Shown: positions 22,702 to 31,664, counted from the stretch's first letter. The stretch: DNA of 41,955 nucleotides from Jiangella muralis (GCF_001270745.1 NZ_LFXL01000054.1:1-41955); one strand, 5' to 3'. Translations and numbers: made by a program. The notes: generated by a model not told the origin, from the sequence alone.

Positions 22702-23831
22702 CCTTCCGCCCGTGCCTCGCCTGCGGCGGCGACCGGCTCCGGCCGATCGCCGACCTCGGCCTGACGCCGGTGCTCAACGGCGTGATGTTCGACGACCGCG
22801 ACGCCGCCCGGTCGGCGGCGCTCGGCCGGCTCGACCTCGCCGGGTGCCCGGACTGCGGGCACGCGGTGAACGTCGCGTTCGACCCGGCGCTGATCGACTA
22901 CGACGCCGAGTACGACAACTCGCTGCACTTCTCCCCGACGTTCCAGTCCTACGCCGACGACCTCGCCGCCCGGCTGGTCGAGACCTACGGCCTGCGCGGC
23001 GGCGTCGTCGTCGAGATCGGCTCCGGCAAGGGCGACTTCCTCGCCTCGATCACCGCGCTCACCGGCGGCGCCGGCGTCGGCTACGACCCCAGCACGATGC
23101 CCGACCGCGAGATTCCGCACGTGACGCTGGTCAGCGACTACTACCGGCCCGGCCAGGACGTCGAGCCGTACGACCTGCTGGTCTGCCGGCACGTGCTGGA
23201 ACACCTGGAGGACCCGGTGGCGATCCTGCGCTCGCTGCGCGCGGCCGCGCCGCCGGACGCCGTCCACTACTTCGAGGTGCCGGCCGCCGAGTTCGACTTC
23301 GGCCCCACCGGCATGTGGGACTTCATCTACCCGCACGTCTCCTACTTCTCCGCCGGCTCGCTGCACACGCTGATGCGCCGCTGCGGCTTCGAGGTCGTGG
23401 CGTCCGGCCGGTCGTTCGCCGGCCAGTACGCGTGGGTGGAGGTCCGCGCCGGCAGCACCGACCCGGCCGCCGCCGACCCGGCCGAGCACCTCGCCCTGCT
23501 GGCCGACTTCGCCGAGCGGCACCACGAGCACGTCGCCCGCTGGCGCGACGACATCGCCCGGCACGGCCACCGGACGGTGCTGTGGGGCGCCGGCTCGAAG
23601 GGCGTGAGCTTCCTCAACGCCGTCGACCCGGAGGGCCGGCTCACCGTCGTCGACCTCAACCCGCGGAAGTGGCACCGCTTCCTGCCCGGCTCCGGGCACC
23701 GCGTCATCGCCCCCGCCGACCTCCCTGGCGAGCAGGTCGCCACCGTCCTCGTCACCAACCCCGCCTACCAGCGGGAAATCACCGGCCAACTCGGCGAGCT
23801 CGGCGTTCCCGCCGAGGTCGTCGCGGTCTGA
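22698..23831 (+). CDS. Zinc-finger SAM-dependent C-methyltransferase-like protein (second of pair)
   Basis: A 377-residue paralogue of the gene just upstream: zinc ribbon CLACGG and CPDCGHA, SAM motif VVEIGSGKGDFL, CRHVLEHLEDP, the HVSYFS segment, and the C-terminal VLWGAGSKGVSFLN and NPAYQREI. The two are clearly homologous but diverged, which suggests two different substrates or positions rather than a recent copy. Its ATG overlaps the upstream stop by 4 bp. The next gene begins 14 bp after its stop. Confidence 0.88.
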   Translation: MTFRPCLACGGDRLRPIADLGLTPVLNGVMFDDRDAARSAALGRLDLAGCPDCGHAVNVAFDPALIDYDAEYDNSLHFSPTFQSYADDLAARLVETYGLRGGVVVEIGSGKGDFLASITALTGGAGVGYDPSTMPDREIPHVTLVSDYYRPGQDVEPYDLLVCRHVLEHLEDPVAILRSLRAAAPPDAVHYFEVPAAEFDFGPTGMWDFIYPHVSYFSAGSLHTLMRRCGFEVVASGRSFAGQYAWVEVRAGSTDPAAADPAEHLALLADFAERHHEHVARWRDDIARHGHRTVLWGAGSKGVSFLNAVDPEGRLTVVDLNPRKWHRFLPGSGHRVIAPADLPGEQVATVLVTNPAYQREITGQLGELGVPAEVVAV

Positions 23832-23844
23832 GCGGAGGCAGCAG

Positions 23845-26553
23845 ATGAGTGACCGGGCCCGCTTCCGGCTCACGACCGCGATCCTCGCCGCGCTGGGCAT
23901 GGGCGCCGCCGCGCTGGTGGCCGTCGCGCCGGCCGGCGCCGCGGCCGGTGGAGTCGTCTCCGACGACTTCTACTCCGGCACGCTCGACTCCGGCCGGTGG
24001 ACCACGGTCGACCCGCTCGGCGACGCGTCGATCCAGGTCACCGGCGGTGGCAGCGCCGACGCCCGAGTCGAGATCGGGGTGCCGGCCGGCACCGACCACA
24101 ACCCGTGGTCCCGCGCCGACGTGCCCCGGATCGTCCAGCAGGTCGACAACACCGACCTCGCGGTCCAGGTGGGGTTCGACTCCGTCCCGGCCACGCTCAA
24201 CCAGATGCAGGGACTGCTGTTCGTCCAGGACGCCACGACGTTCACCCGGTTCGACGTGTTCCGCGGCGCCGACGGCCTGCGCGTCTTCGCGTCCAGCAGC
24301 GTCGGGGGCACCGCGAAGTCGCGGCTGAACCAGCTGCTGCCGTCCACGGTCGGCTCGCACCTCGCGCTGCGGGTCACCCGCACCGGCAACAGCTGGAACC
24401 TGCGCTGGTCGGCCGACGGCGACACGTGGACGTCCGCGGTGACGTTCACCCAGGCCCTCACCGTGAACCAGGCCGGGCCGTACGCGGGCAACGCGTCCGG
24501 CGGCGGATCACCCGCGGCGGCGTACACGGCCGCCATCGACTACGTCTTCGACCCGAACGAACCGATCACGCCCGAGGACGGCGGCTCGACCCCGACCCCG
24601 ACGCCCACGCCCACGCCGACCCCGACGCCGACCCCCACGCCGACACCGACCCCCACCCCGACGCCGACGCCCACGCCGGCCCCGGATGGCGGCTCGCTGG
24701 TCAGCGACGACTTCTCCGGCCCCACGCTGGACACCGGGCGGTGGACGACGGTCGATCCGGTCGGCGGCGCGGAGTTCGAGACGGCCGGATCCGGCACCCA
24801 GGACGCGCGGCTGGTCATCGGCCTGCCGGCCGGCCAGCCCCGGGACGCCTGGGGCGCGAACGGCTCCGCCCGCGTGCTGCAGTCCGTCGACGACTCCGAC
24901 ACCGAGCTCGAGGTCAAGTTCGACTCCGTGCCCAGCCAGCGGTTCCAGGACGAAGGGCTGATCGTCCAGGAGTCGTCCTCGCGCTGGCTGCGGTTCAGCG
25001 TCTACAGCGACGGCACGTCGACCTACGCCTACGCGGCGTCGACCACCGGCGGCACGTCGACGCAACTGCTCAAGAAGAAGCTGACCTTCTCGACCGGCGT
25101 GTGGCTGCGGGTCACCCGGGTCGGCGACACGTTCACGTTCCGCGCGTCCGCCAACGGCACGTCGTGGACGACGATCGGCTCGACCACGCAGAACCTGCAG
25201 GTGACGCGGATCGGTCCGTACGCCGGCATCGCCGCGCCCAACCCGGCCTGGACCGCGCTGGTCGACTACGTCTTCGAGACCTCGGCGCCGATCTCGCCGG
25301 AGGACGGTGGCGGGTCGCCGGACACCACGGCGCCCGAGGTGACGCTCGGCGACATCGTGCCGGGCTCCCGCGCCGTCGGTGTGGCGTGGTCGACCGACGA
25401 GTTCGCCACCGGCGTCGCGGAGGTCGCGCTCGCCGGCAGCTCCACCTGGTCGCGGCAGGCCGAAGCGCCCACCGCGAACCTCACCCAGCAGGTCTCCGTC
25501 ACCGGGCTGACTCCTGGCACCGACTACAAGGTCCGCGTCGTCGCGACCGACCTGGCCGGCAACTCGACCACCAGCCCCACGCGGACGTTCTCGACGACGG
25601 CGGCCACCGGCCCGGTCGTCGACGTCTGGTACGGCGACACCCAGCGCTTCGGCGCCCGCGGCCGGACCCAGCCCAAGGTCAACCTGCTGGGCAACGTGTC
25701 CGACGGCGACGGCGTGCAGTCGTTGCGCTACTCGCTCAACGGCGGAGCCCAGCGGACCCTGACGATCGGCCCGGACAGCCGGCGGCTGCAGTACGCCGGC
25801 GACTTCAACGCCGACATCACCTACACCGACCTCGTGGCCGGACAGAACACCGTCACGCTCACCGCCACCGACCGCACCGGCGAGGTCTCGCAGCGCACCG
25901 TCACGCTGGTCCGGCAGGACGTCGCCGCGCCCGGCCTGCCGTTCGTCACCGACTGGACCGGCGCCCAGCCGCTGGCCAGCCAGGCCACCGTCGTCGACGG
26001 GCTCTGGACGGTGGGCAACAACGGTGTCCGCGTCGCGCCGGACGCCACCGGCTACGACCGGCTGATCGCGATCGGCGACCAGAGCTGGACCGACTTCGAG
26101 GCCGTCGTGCCGTTCACCGTGCACGGCATCGGCCCCGGCGCCGGCAGCCCGCTGAGCAACGAGGCCATGGTGGGCGTCGGACTGCGCTGGCCGGGCCACT
26201 CCGCCGTCGACAGCAAGCAGCCGGCGTGGGGCTACAAGACCATCGGCGCCTACGCCTGGTACCGGTTCTTCTCCACCCCGCGGATGGAACTGCTCGGCAA
26301 CGGCGCCGTGGTGCGTGGCAAGAAGAACGCGCCGCTGCAGTTCGGCCAGCAGTATGTCTTCAAGGTCCGGGCCCAGACGACGTCCGGCGGCCAGACCACG
26401 TACTCGATGAAGATGTACCCGGCCGCCGGCCCCGAGCCGGCCGCGTGGGACCTCACCTACACCGGCAGCGGCCCGGCCAACGGGTCCCTGCTGCTGATCG
26501 CCCACCACACCGACGTCACCTTCGGCACCGTCACCGTCAACCCGCTGCCCTGA
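23845..26553 (+). CDS. Secreted multi-domain lectin-like protein
   Basis: A 902-residue exported protein. A signal peptide (TTAILAALGMGAAALVAVAPAGAAA) is followed by a concanavalin-like domain (about 36-235, opening VSDDFYSGTLDSGRWTTVDP) and a stalk of fifteen Thr-Pro repeats (about 249-278). A second copy of the domain follows (LVSDDFSGPTLDTGRWTTVDP). Then come a fibronectin-III-like domain (about 490-590), an Ig-like domain and a C-terminal laminin-G-like domain (about 690-902). The DDF-GxLDxxRWxxxDP opening is common in carbohydrate-binding DUF1349-type domains. No catalytic motif is seen. It sits inside the glycan operon and probably binds the exported polysaccharide. GGAGG precedes the ATG. 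Confidence 0.75.
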   Translation: MSDRARFRLTTAILAALGMGAAALVAVAPAGAAAGGVVSDDFYSGTLDSGRWTTVDPLGDASIQVTGGGSADARVEIGVPAGTDHNPWSRADVPRIVQQVDNTDLAVQVGFDSVPATLNQMQGLLFVQDATTFTRFDVFRGADGLRVFASSSVGGTAKSRLNQLLPSTVGSHLALRVTRTGNSWNLRWSADGDTWTSAVTFTQALTVNQAGPYAGNASGGGSPAAAYTAAIDYVFDPNEPITPEDGGSTPTPTPTPTPTPTPTPTPTPTPTPTPTPTPAPDGGSLVSDDFSGPTLDTGRWTTVDPVGGAEFETAGSGTQDARLVIGLPAGQPRDAWGANGSARVLQSVDDSDTELEVKFDSVPSQRFQDEGLIVQESSSRWLRFSVYSDGTSTYAYAASTTGGTSTQLLKKKLTFSTGVWLRVTRVGDTFTFRASANGTSWTTIGSTTQNLQVTRIGPYAGIAAPNPAWTALVDYVFETSAPISPEDGGGSPDTTAPEVTLGDIVPGSRAVGVAWSTDEFATGVAEVALAGSSTWSRQAEAPTANLTQQVSVTGLTPGTDYKVRVVATDLAGNSTTSPTRTFSTTAATGPVVDVWYGDTQRFGARGRTQPKVNLLGNVSDGDGVQSLRYSLNGGAQRTLTIGPDSRRLQYAGDFNADITYTDLVAGQNTVTLTATDRTGEVSQRTVTLVRQDVAAPGLPFVTDWTGAQPLASQATVVDGLWTVGNNGVRVAPDATGYDRLIAIGDQSWTDFEAVVPFTVHGIGPGAGSPLSNEAMVGVGLRWPGHSAVDSKQPAWGYKTIGAYAWYRFFSTPRMELLGNGAVVRGKKNAPLQFGQQYVFKVRAQTTSGGQTTYSMKMYPAAGPEPAAWDLTYTGSGPANGSLLLIAHHTDVTFGTVTVNPLP
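24589..24678 (+). repeat. Thr-Pro codon microsatellite
   Basis: Ninety bases encode 15 Thr-Pro pairs (ACN-CCN with mixed third bases) joining the two lectin-like domains. Such linkers are often O-mannosylated in actinobacteria, and the array can change length by slippage. Confidence 0.9.
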
Positions 26554-26561
26554 AGCCGCCC

Positions 26562-28226
26562 ATGTCCACTGGTCTCGCCGATGCCGGCCTGGAACGCTCC
26601 GCAACGAGCGGAAAGAAGGTCGGCCACGGCCTGAAGTGGACGATGGTCGGCGAGTGGCTGGGCTACGTGCTCCAGATCATCACCATCGCGATCCTCTCCC
26701 GGCAGCTCACGCCGGAGATCTTCGGCGTCATGGCGATGGCGCTGACGCTCACCGTCATCGTCGACCAGCTACGCAGCCTCGGCCTGAGCCAGGCCGTCAT
26801 CCAGCGCGAGGACCTCACCTGGCCGCAGGTCAACGCGCTGTTCTGGATCAACGCCGCGTTCGGCGTGCTGCTCGCCGGCGTCGTCGCCGCGACCGGCCCG
26901 CTGCTGGCGGCGTTCTACGACGAGCCGCAACTGACCGAGATCTGCGTGGTGCTCGGCGTCAGCTACCTGTTCGCCGGGCTGGCCACCCAGCACGGCGCGC
27001 TGCTCAACCGCAGCATGGACTTCAAGAAGCTGGCGAGCCGGAACATGATCGCCCGGTTCGTGTCCAGCCTCGCCGCGATCGCCGCGGCGTTCGCCGGGCT
27101 CGGCGTCTGGGCGCTCGTCCTCCAGCAGGTGCTCTATGTGGTGCTCAGCGCGGTGTTCGTCTGGCTGGCCGCGGACATGCGGTTCACCAGGCCGGCACCG
27201 CTCCGGGACACGCTGCACCTGGTCTGGTTCGGCAGCCAGGTCATGCTCTCGAACCTGCTCCACTCGATCTCGCGGCAGGCCGACAACATCATCATCGGCC
27301 GCGTGCTCGGGGCCGGCGCGCTCGGCCTCTACACCCGGGCGTACGCGCTGCTGACCCTGCCGCTGCGGCAGATCAAGAACCCGATCAGCGCGGTGATGGT
27401 GCCGACGCTTTCCGCCCTGCAGGGCGAGCCGCGCCGGTATCGGCGAGCGTACAGCCGGGCGATCAACGGCCTCGCGCACGCCGGGATGCCCGCCGTCATC
27501 GTCCTGGCGGTGGCCGCACCCCAGGTCATTGAGGTGTTCCTGGGCAGCCAGTGGACGCAGGCGGCGACGATCTTCCAGCTGCTGGCGCTCACCAGCCTGA
27601 TCCAGCTGATCTCGACCACCGCCGGCTGGCTGTTCGTGACGTTCGGCCGGGGTGCCGCGGCGGCGACATGGGCCGCCGTCAACGCCGTCGGGACCATCGG
27701 CGCATTCCTCATCGGCGTCCAGTGGGGCGTCGAGGGCGTCGCCGCGGCCTACACCATCAGCCAAGTCGTGCTCACCTGGCCGGGGTTCATCGTGGCCTGC
27801 AGGAACACGCCGGTACGTCCTGCCGACGCGCTGGTCGCGGTGCTCCGTCCGCTGGCGGTGTCGGCGGCCGTGCTCGCGGCGGCGGCCGGCATGCAGTACG
27901 TCCTGCCCGAGTCGTGGCCCGCGCCGACCGGGCTGATCCTCATCCTGGTCGCGGCCGGGCTGGCGTGGCTGGCGGCGCTGATCGCCTGGCCCCGGGCCCG
28001 CGACGAGGTCGTCGACCTCTACCTGACCATCCGCGGCAGAAAGGTGCGCCATGACCGGCAGCCCCCGCGTCACCGTCGGACTTCCCGTCTACAACGGCGA
28101 ACGCCACCTCGCACAGACCATCGAGTCGATCCTGGCGCAGGACCACGGCGACTTCGAGCTGATCGTGTCGGACAACGCGTCCACGGACCGGACCGGGCAG
28201 ATCGTCGCCGAGTTCACGCGTCGTGA
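26562..28226 (+). CDS. Wzx-type polysaccharide flippase with run-on C-terminus
   Basis: A 554-residue membrane protein of the MATE/MOP exporter superfamily (polysaccharide transporter family). It has about 12-14 helices and the conserved N-terminal KWTMVGEWLGYVLQIITIAILSRQLTPEIFGVMAMALT. The segment SRQADNIIIGRVLGAGALGLYTRAY is the family hallmark. It would flip lipid-linked sugar repeats to the outer face. Family members usually end near residue 496. Here the frame runs 176 bp into the next gene, adding 58 Arg/Pro-rich residues that read a glycosyltransferase out of frame. That is odd and suggests a lost stop or frameshift near 28050. The next start at 28051 could then be read by coupling. 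Confidence 0.88.
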   Translation: MSTGLADAGLERSATSGKKVGHGLKWTMVGEWLGYVLQIITIAILSRQLTPEIFGVMAMALTLTVIVDQLRSLGLSQAVIQREDLTWPQVNALFWINAAFGVLLAGVVAATGPLLAAFYDEPQLTEICVVLGVSYLFAGLATQHGALLNRSMDFKKLASRNMIARFVSSLAAIAAAFAGLGVWALVLQQVLYVVLSAVFVWLAADMRFTRPAPLRDTLHLVWFGSQVMLSNLLHSISRQADNIIIGRVLGAGALGLYTRAYALLTLPLRQIKNPISAVMVPTLSALQGEPRRYRRAYSRAINGLAHAGMPAVIVLAVAAPQVIEVFLGSQWTQAATIFQLLALTSLIQLISTTAGWLFVTFGRGAAAATWAAVNAVGTIGAFLIGVQWGVEGVAAAYTISQVVLTWPGFIVACRNTPVRPADALVAVLRPLAVSAAVLAAAAGMQYVLPESWPAPTGLILILVAAGLAWLAALIAWPRARDEVVDLYLTIRGRKVRHDRQPPRHRRTSRLQRRTPPRTDHRVDPGAGPRRLRADRVGQRVHGPDRADRRRVHAS

Positions 28227-28980
28227 CCAGCGGATCAGGTACGTCCGCAGCGAGACCAACGTCGGCGCGGCCGCGAACTACAACCGGCCGGTCGAGCTGG
28301 CCCGCGGCGAGTACTTCAAGTGGGCCGCCGACGACGACCTGATCGCGCCCACCTACCTGTCGTCCTGCGTCGCCGTGCTCGACGCCGACCCGGGCGTCGT
28401 CCTCGCCTACGGCCGGACCCGGCTGATCGACGAGGCCGACGACCCCATCGGCGACCACCGCGACGGCATGCACCTGCCGTTCCCCGAGCCCTGGCGGCGG
28501 ATGCGCGACTTCGCCGCGCACCGCTGGCTGTGCAACCCGTGCTTCGGGGTGATCCGCACCGACGTGCTCCGCGGCGCGACCACGCTGATCACGCCGTCCG
28601 ACTCCTCCGACGTCACGTTCCTCGCCCAGGTCGCGCTGGCCGGCCGCGTGCACGAGGTGCCCGAGTACCTGTTCTTCCGCCGGGTCACCCGCGACAGCCG
28701 CGGGCTGGGCGAGCAGAGCGACGGCCAGGCCGCACAGTGGTTCGGCTCCGCCGCGCCCCGCAGGGCCGGCGTCGCACCGATGGCCCGGGTCTTCGTCGAC
28801 ATCGAGCAGTGGATCCTGCGCAGCGACCTCCCGGTGCCGGACAAGGCCAGGACGGTCGCCGCATTCACGTATGCCTGGCTCAAACGACAGGCGGGAATCA
28901 CGCTCTGGCGATGGCGACGCCGGTTGCGCGGAAGCAGAACGCGGTCATTCGTCGACGGAATCGCGCAGAGCAAGAACTGA
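28051..28980 (+). CDS. Family 2 glycosyltransferase
   Basis: A 309-residue GT-A glycosyltransferase: VTVGLPVYNGERHLAQTIESILAQ, SDNASTDRT, the donor-proximal FKWAADDDLIAPTYL with the DDD metal motif, and a C-terminal Arg-rich helix. It resembles WcaA-type enzymes. AAAGG lies 7 nt before its ATG. The gene starts inside the flippase ORF and its last 36 bp overlap the convergent GT2 gene. It would add a sugar to the repeat unit on the cytoplasmic side. Confidence 0.9.
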   Translation: MTGSPRVTVGLPVYNGERHLAQTIESILAQDHGDFELIVSDNASTDRTGQIVAEFTRRDQRIRYVRSETNVGAAANYNRPVELARGEYFKWAADDDLIAPTYLSSCVAVLDADPGVVLAYGRTRLIDEADDPIGDHRDGMHLPFPEPWRRMRDFAAHRWLCNPCFGVIRTDVLRGATTLITPSDSSDVTFLAQVALAGRVHEVPEYLFFRRVTRDSRGLGEQSDGQAAQWFGSAAPRRAGVAPMARVFVDIEQWILRSDLPVPDKARTVAAFTYAWLKRQAGITLWRWRRRLRGSRTRSFVDGIAQSKN

Positions 28981-29889
28981 ATCGGAACGGGCCGCACGCC
29001 GATTTTCCGCCGCCATTCTCGACGCGATCCAGGCCGACACATAACGATGGTGGAACTCACCGACGATCAATGCCGCTTTCGCCCGCGCGGTCGGAAGCTC
29101 GCGACTGCGAAATGCGCGCCGGAATGCGCCCAGCGGCGGAATCCACAGCCGCGCCGGCGGCCGGTGCGTCGGCACGCCGCGTCCTTCCAGCCGGTCGCGT
29201 TCGGCCCGGCCGGACATCACCCGCACCAGCTTCGCGCGCACCTGCCCGAAGCTGCTGCGCGCCGGGTGCGCGACCACGGCCTCCGGCACGTAGCGAGTGC
29301 GAAAGCCCAGGTGGTTGACCCGCTGGCTCCACTCGATGTCGGCGCCGGACATGAGGTCGTCGAGGAACGGGCCGGCGGCGTCGACCACCTCGCGCGTCGT
29401 GACCAGGTTCGCCGTGACGCAGGCGCCGCCACGGCTCACGTACGTGCGTTGTGGGAACGCGTGCAGCAGTTCGTACGCCTCGACCGGGTGCGGCCGCCGG
29501 GCGTCACGTGCATAGACACTGACCCGCCCGGCGACGATGCCGGTGCCTGGCGTCAATGCGGCGACCGCCGCGGACAGCCAGCCGGGATCGGGCCGGCAGT
29601 CGGCGTCGGTGAACGCGAGGACGGTGCCGGTGGCCACGCGTAGCGCCGCGTTGCGGGCGGTGTACGACCCGCCGCGCGGCTCGCGGACCAGCCGCGTCGG
29701 CACCGGGCCGGGCGGTTCGAGCGCCGCCGCGACGTCGGTGCGGCTGCCGTTGTCGGCGACCACGATGTCGATCAGGCCGGCCGGGTAGTCCTGCCGTTGC
29801 AGGGCGGCGAGACAGTCGCGCAGCCGGGGGTCGTCGCGCACCGGGACGATCACCGTCACCGCCGGCAGCCGCGCCTCGTCATCGCTCAT
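28945..29889 (-). CDS. Family 2 glycosyltransferase (mycofactocin/rhamnosyl-like type)
   Basis: A 314-residue GT-A enzyme: VTVIVPVRDDPRLRDCLAALQRQDYP, ADNGS, LAFTDADCRPDPGWL with the DxD motif, and the acceptor-side GADIEWSQRVNHLGFRTRYVPEAVV with ED-like DIEW. A C-terminal Arg-rich region suggests membrane association, as in MftF or polysaccharide-type GTs. It faces the opposite way to the preceding genes, overlapping by 36 bp. GGGGGGA sits 4 nt before its ATG. Donor and acceptor are unknown. Confidence 0.88.
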   Translation of the reverse strand: MSDDEARLPAVTVIVPVRDDPRLRDCLAALQRQDYPAGLIDIVVADNGSRTDVAAALEPPGPVPTRLVREPRGGSYTARNAALRVATGTVLAFTDADCRPDPGWLSAAVAALTPGTGIVAGRVSVYARDARRPHPVEAYELLHAFPQRTYVSRGGACVTANLVTTREVVDAAGPFLDDLMSGADIEWSQRVNHLGFRTRYVPEAVVAHPARSSFGQVRAKLVRVMSGRAERDRLEGRGVPTHRPPARLWIPPLGAFRRAFRSRELPTARAKAALIVGEFHHRYVSAWIASRMAAENRRAARSDSVLALRDSVDE

Positions 29890-30030
29890 ACCGTCCCCCC
29901 GGGTCCGCCGCGCCCCCCGCGCCGGACATCGCCCTCCAAGTGTGCCATCCGGAGGCCCGATTCCCTACTCGGAAAGGCCTTCTGCTCGCCATCGACAACG
30001 TGTAGCGTGACTGCACAGGGGGGAGGTCCG

Positions 30031-30183
30031 GTGGCCGTTGAATTCGACGCGCATCCGCATTCTGCCGGTGCGTCATTCACGCCCGGCCGATCAGCCGCCC
30101 GTCGTGGTTTTCGCACCGATGAAGCGCGTCGCAGACGAGTCGGCGACATGAGTTCCACCTCACATTCGGCCCGGGTTTTGTGA
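30031..30183 (+). CDS. Doubtful 50-residue ORF with a strong ribosome site
   Basis: A GTG start follows GGGGGGAGG by 4 nt, a better ribosome site than most real genes here. The product is Arg-rich (GRSAARRGFRTDEARRRR) with no family I know. Codon third positions are about 56% G or C, against around 90% in clear genes nearby, so it may be foreign, decayed or non-coding. A second ORF (GTG at 30180 to 30401) overlaps its stop by 4 bp. Confidence 0.3.
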   Translation: MAVEFDAHPHSAGASFTPGRSAARRGFRTDEARRRRVGDMSSTSHSARVL

Positions 30184-30334
30184 AGATCTTGGACAACTGG
30201 CCCGCCTCGCGACGGACCACAATCAGCGCTGCCCGGAAAGTCGGAAATAGTGACATCTCCCCTGGTCGCGTCGCCGCCTCGGCCCGCGCCACAGCACGCG
30301 ATCATGACCGTCCCACGCACCCGTCCAGACCGAG

Positions 30335-30346
30335 TGGTCCGGACCA
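30335..30346. promoter_or_regulatory. 12-bp perfect palindrome TGGTCCGGACCA
   Basis: A perfect palindrome 125 bp before the beta-helix gene, in the lower-GC gap. It could be an operator half-site pair. Nothing else supports a function. Confidence 0.3.
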
Positions 30347-30471
30347 TTCTCAGACCTTTCTGCAGGTCACAGGCTTGCGTGAGGTGAGGCGGCATGTTTG
30401 ATTGGGCACGGTCACGACCAGGTCACGGGCACTGACCCCGGGGCGTTGTCTATCAGCAGGGATTTGATTTC

Positions 30472-31635
30472 ATGCCGAAGTACGCTCGCTCGCCAGCGCG
30501 GAGGACGCGACGGAAGATCGTCGTCGCCACCACCCTCGTCGCCACGGTTCTCGTCGGCGGAGCGCTGGCATCGAACGCACTGCAGTCCAACGACGGCACG
30601 CCGCAGGCGATCGCCGACGACACCGTGAGCAACGTCCGACTCGCCGGCAAGTCCGAGAACCGGCCGGAGAAGGTCGAACGCGGCCACAAGTGGGGCTGGC
30701 ACAAGATCGAGCGACCCACCCCCACCCCTACCCCCACTCCGACACCCGAGGAGACGGCGAGCGCCGAGCCCGAGCCGGAGCCCACCGAGACCGAGGAGCC
30801 GGAGGAGACCCAACCGCCCGAGACGGAGCAGCCGTCGACGCCGGAGAACAACGGCCCGTTCCCGACCTTGGAGAGCACCGGCCCCCGCACCTCCGACCTC
30901 AAGCCCAGCAAGGGCATCACCACCTCTGAGGACGGCCAGGTCATCGAGGGTCTCGAGGTCTCCTCCGGGATCAAGGTCGTGAACGACGACGTCACCATCC
31001 GCGACGTCCGGCTCGTCTTCGACGCCAAGTACGGCCTGCACATCGCGAAGAAGAACGACGGCACCTGTCCGCAGAACGTCGTCATCGAGTACGTCGAGGT
31101 GACGGGGACGTCGCAGCTGGACGACGAGAGCATCGCCGTCTACTCGCCGTGCCCGTACACGCTGCGCAACTCCAGCGTGCACGAGGTCGGCAGCGCGGTG
31201 CGCATCACCAACGGCACGGTGATCACGGGCAACTACATCCACGCCAACCACTACATCCCCAACTCGGGCGCGCACCGGTCGGCCATCGGCCTCAACGGCG
31301 GCGGCGACCACACCATCACCAACAACACCGTCGACTGCGAGGGCCCCGGCTGCTCCGGCGCGCTGGTGATGTACGGCGACTTCTCGCCGGTCGAGAACGT
31401 GCTGATCGAGCACAACCTCCTGAACACGACCGGGTCGTACTGCACGTACGGCGGGTCGGTCGACTCCAAGAAGTACCCGACCGCGAGCAACGTCCGGTAC
31501 GTCGACAACCAGTTCGGCCGCAAGTACAGCTCCGAGTGCGGCAAGTACGGGCCGCTGACCGCCTGGAACGGCGGGAACGGGAACGAGTGGAGCGGTAACG
31601 TCTGGGCTGACACCGGGCAGCCCGTCGGCGGCTAG
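30472..31635 (+). CDS. Secreted right-handed beta-helix protein with Pro/Glu stalk
   Basis: A 387-residue exported protein. A basic N-terminus (RRTRRK) and one hydrophobic segment (VVATTLVATVLVGGALA) act as signal or anchor. A PTPTPTP and Glu/Pro-rich stalk (about 83-130) follows, then a parallel beta-helix domain (about 140-387). Repeats such as GQVIEGLEVSSGIKVVNDDVTIRDVRLVF and HTITNNTVDC are typical of pectate-lyase-like coils. Seven cysteines in the helix suggest disulfides. No definite catalytic motif is seen, so it could be a lyase, an epimerase or a binding protein for the polysaccharide. CAGGGA precedes the ATG. Confidence 0.8.
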   Translation: MPKYARSPARRTRRKIVVATTLVATVLVGGALASNALQSNDGTPQAIADDTVSNVRLAGKSENRPEKVERGHKWGWHKIERPTPTPTPTPTPEETASAEPEPEPTETEEPEETQPPETEQPSTPENNGPFPTLESTGPRTSDLKPSKGITTSEDGQVIEGLEVSSGIKVVNDDVTIRDVRLVFDAKYGLHIAKKNDGTCPQNVVIEYVEVTGTSQLDDESIAVYSPCPYTLRNSSVHEVGSAVRITNGTVITGNYIHANHYIPNSGAHRSAIGLNGGGDHTITNNTVDCEGPGCSGALVMYGDFSPVENVLIEHNLLNTTGSYCTYGGSVDSKKYPTASNVRYVDNQFGRKYSSECGKYGPLTAWNGGNGNEWSGNVWADTGQPVGG

Positions 31636-31664
31636 CCCGCCGCGGACGTCAGGATCGGGGGACT

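Larger units (their letters stand above)
29890..30471. other. 582-bp lower-GC gap with doubtful ORFs
   Basis: This gap between the minus-strand GT2 and the beta-helix gene is visibly less GC-rich than the genes around it. It holds a 50-codon ORF (30031-30183) overlapping a second 73-codon ORF by GTGA (to 30401), a palindrome at 30335-30346, and GGTCACG repeats near 30410-30430. Third-position GC of the first ORF is only about 56%, so coding is doubtful. It is most likely a regulatory leader or decayed DNA. Confidence 0.5.

Noticed and set aside
24589-24678. CRISPR-like or satellite DNA
   Set aside because: The repeat is a 6-bp Thr-Pro codon array inside a coding frame with no spacers.
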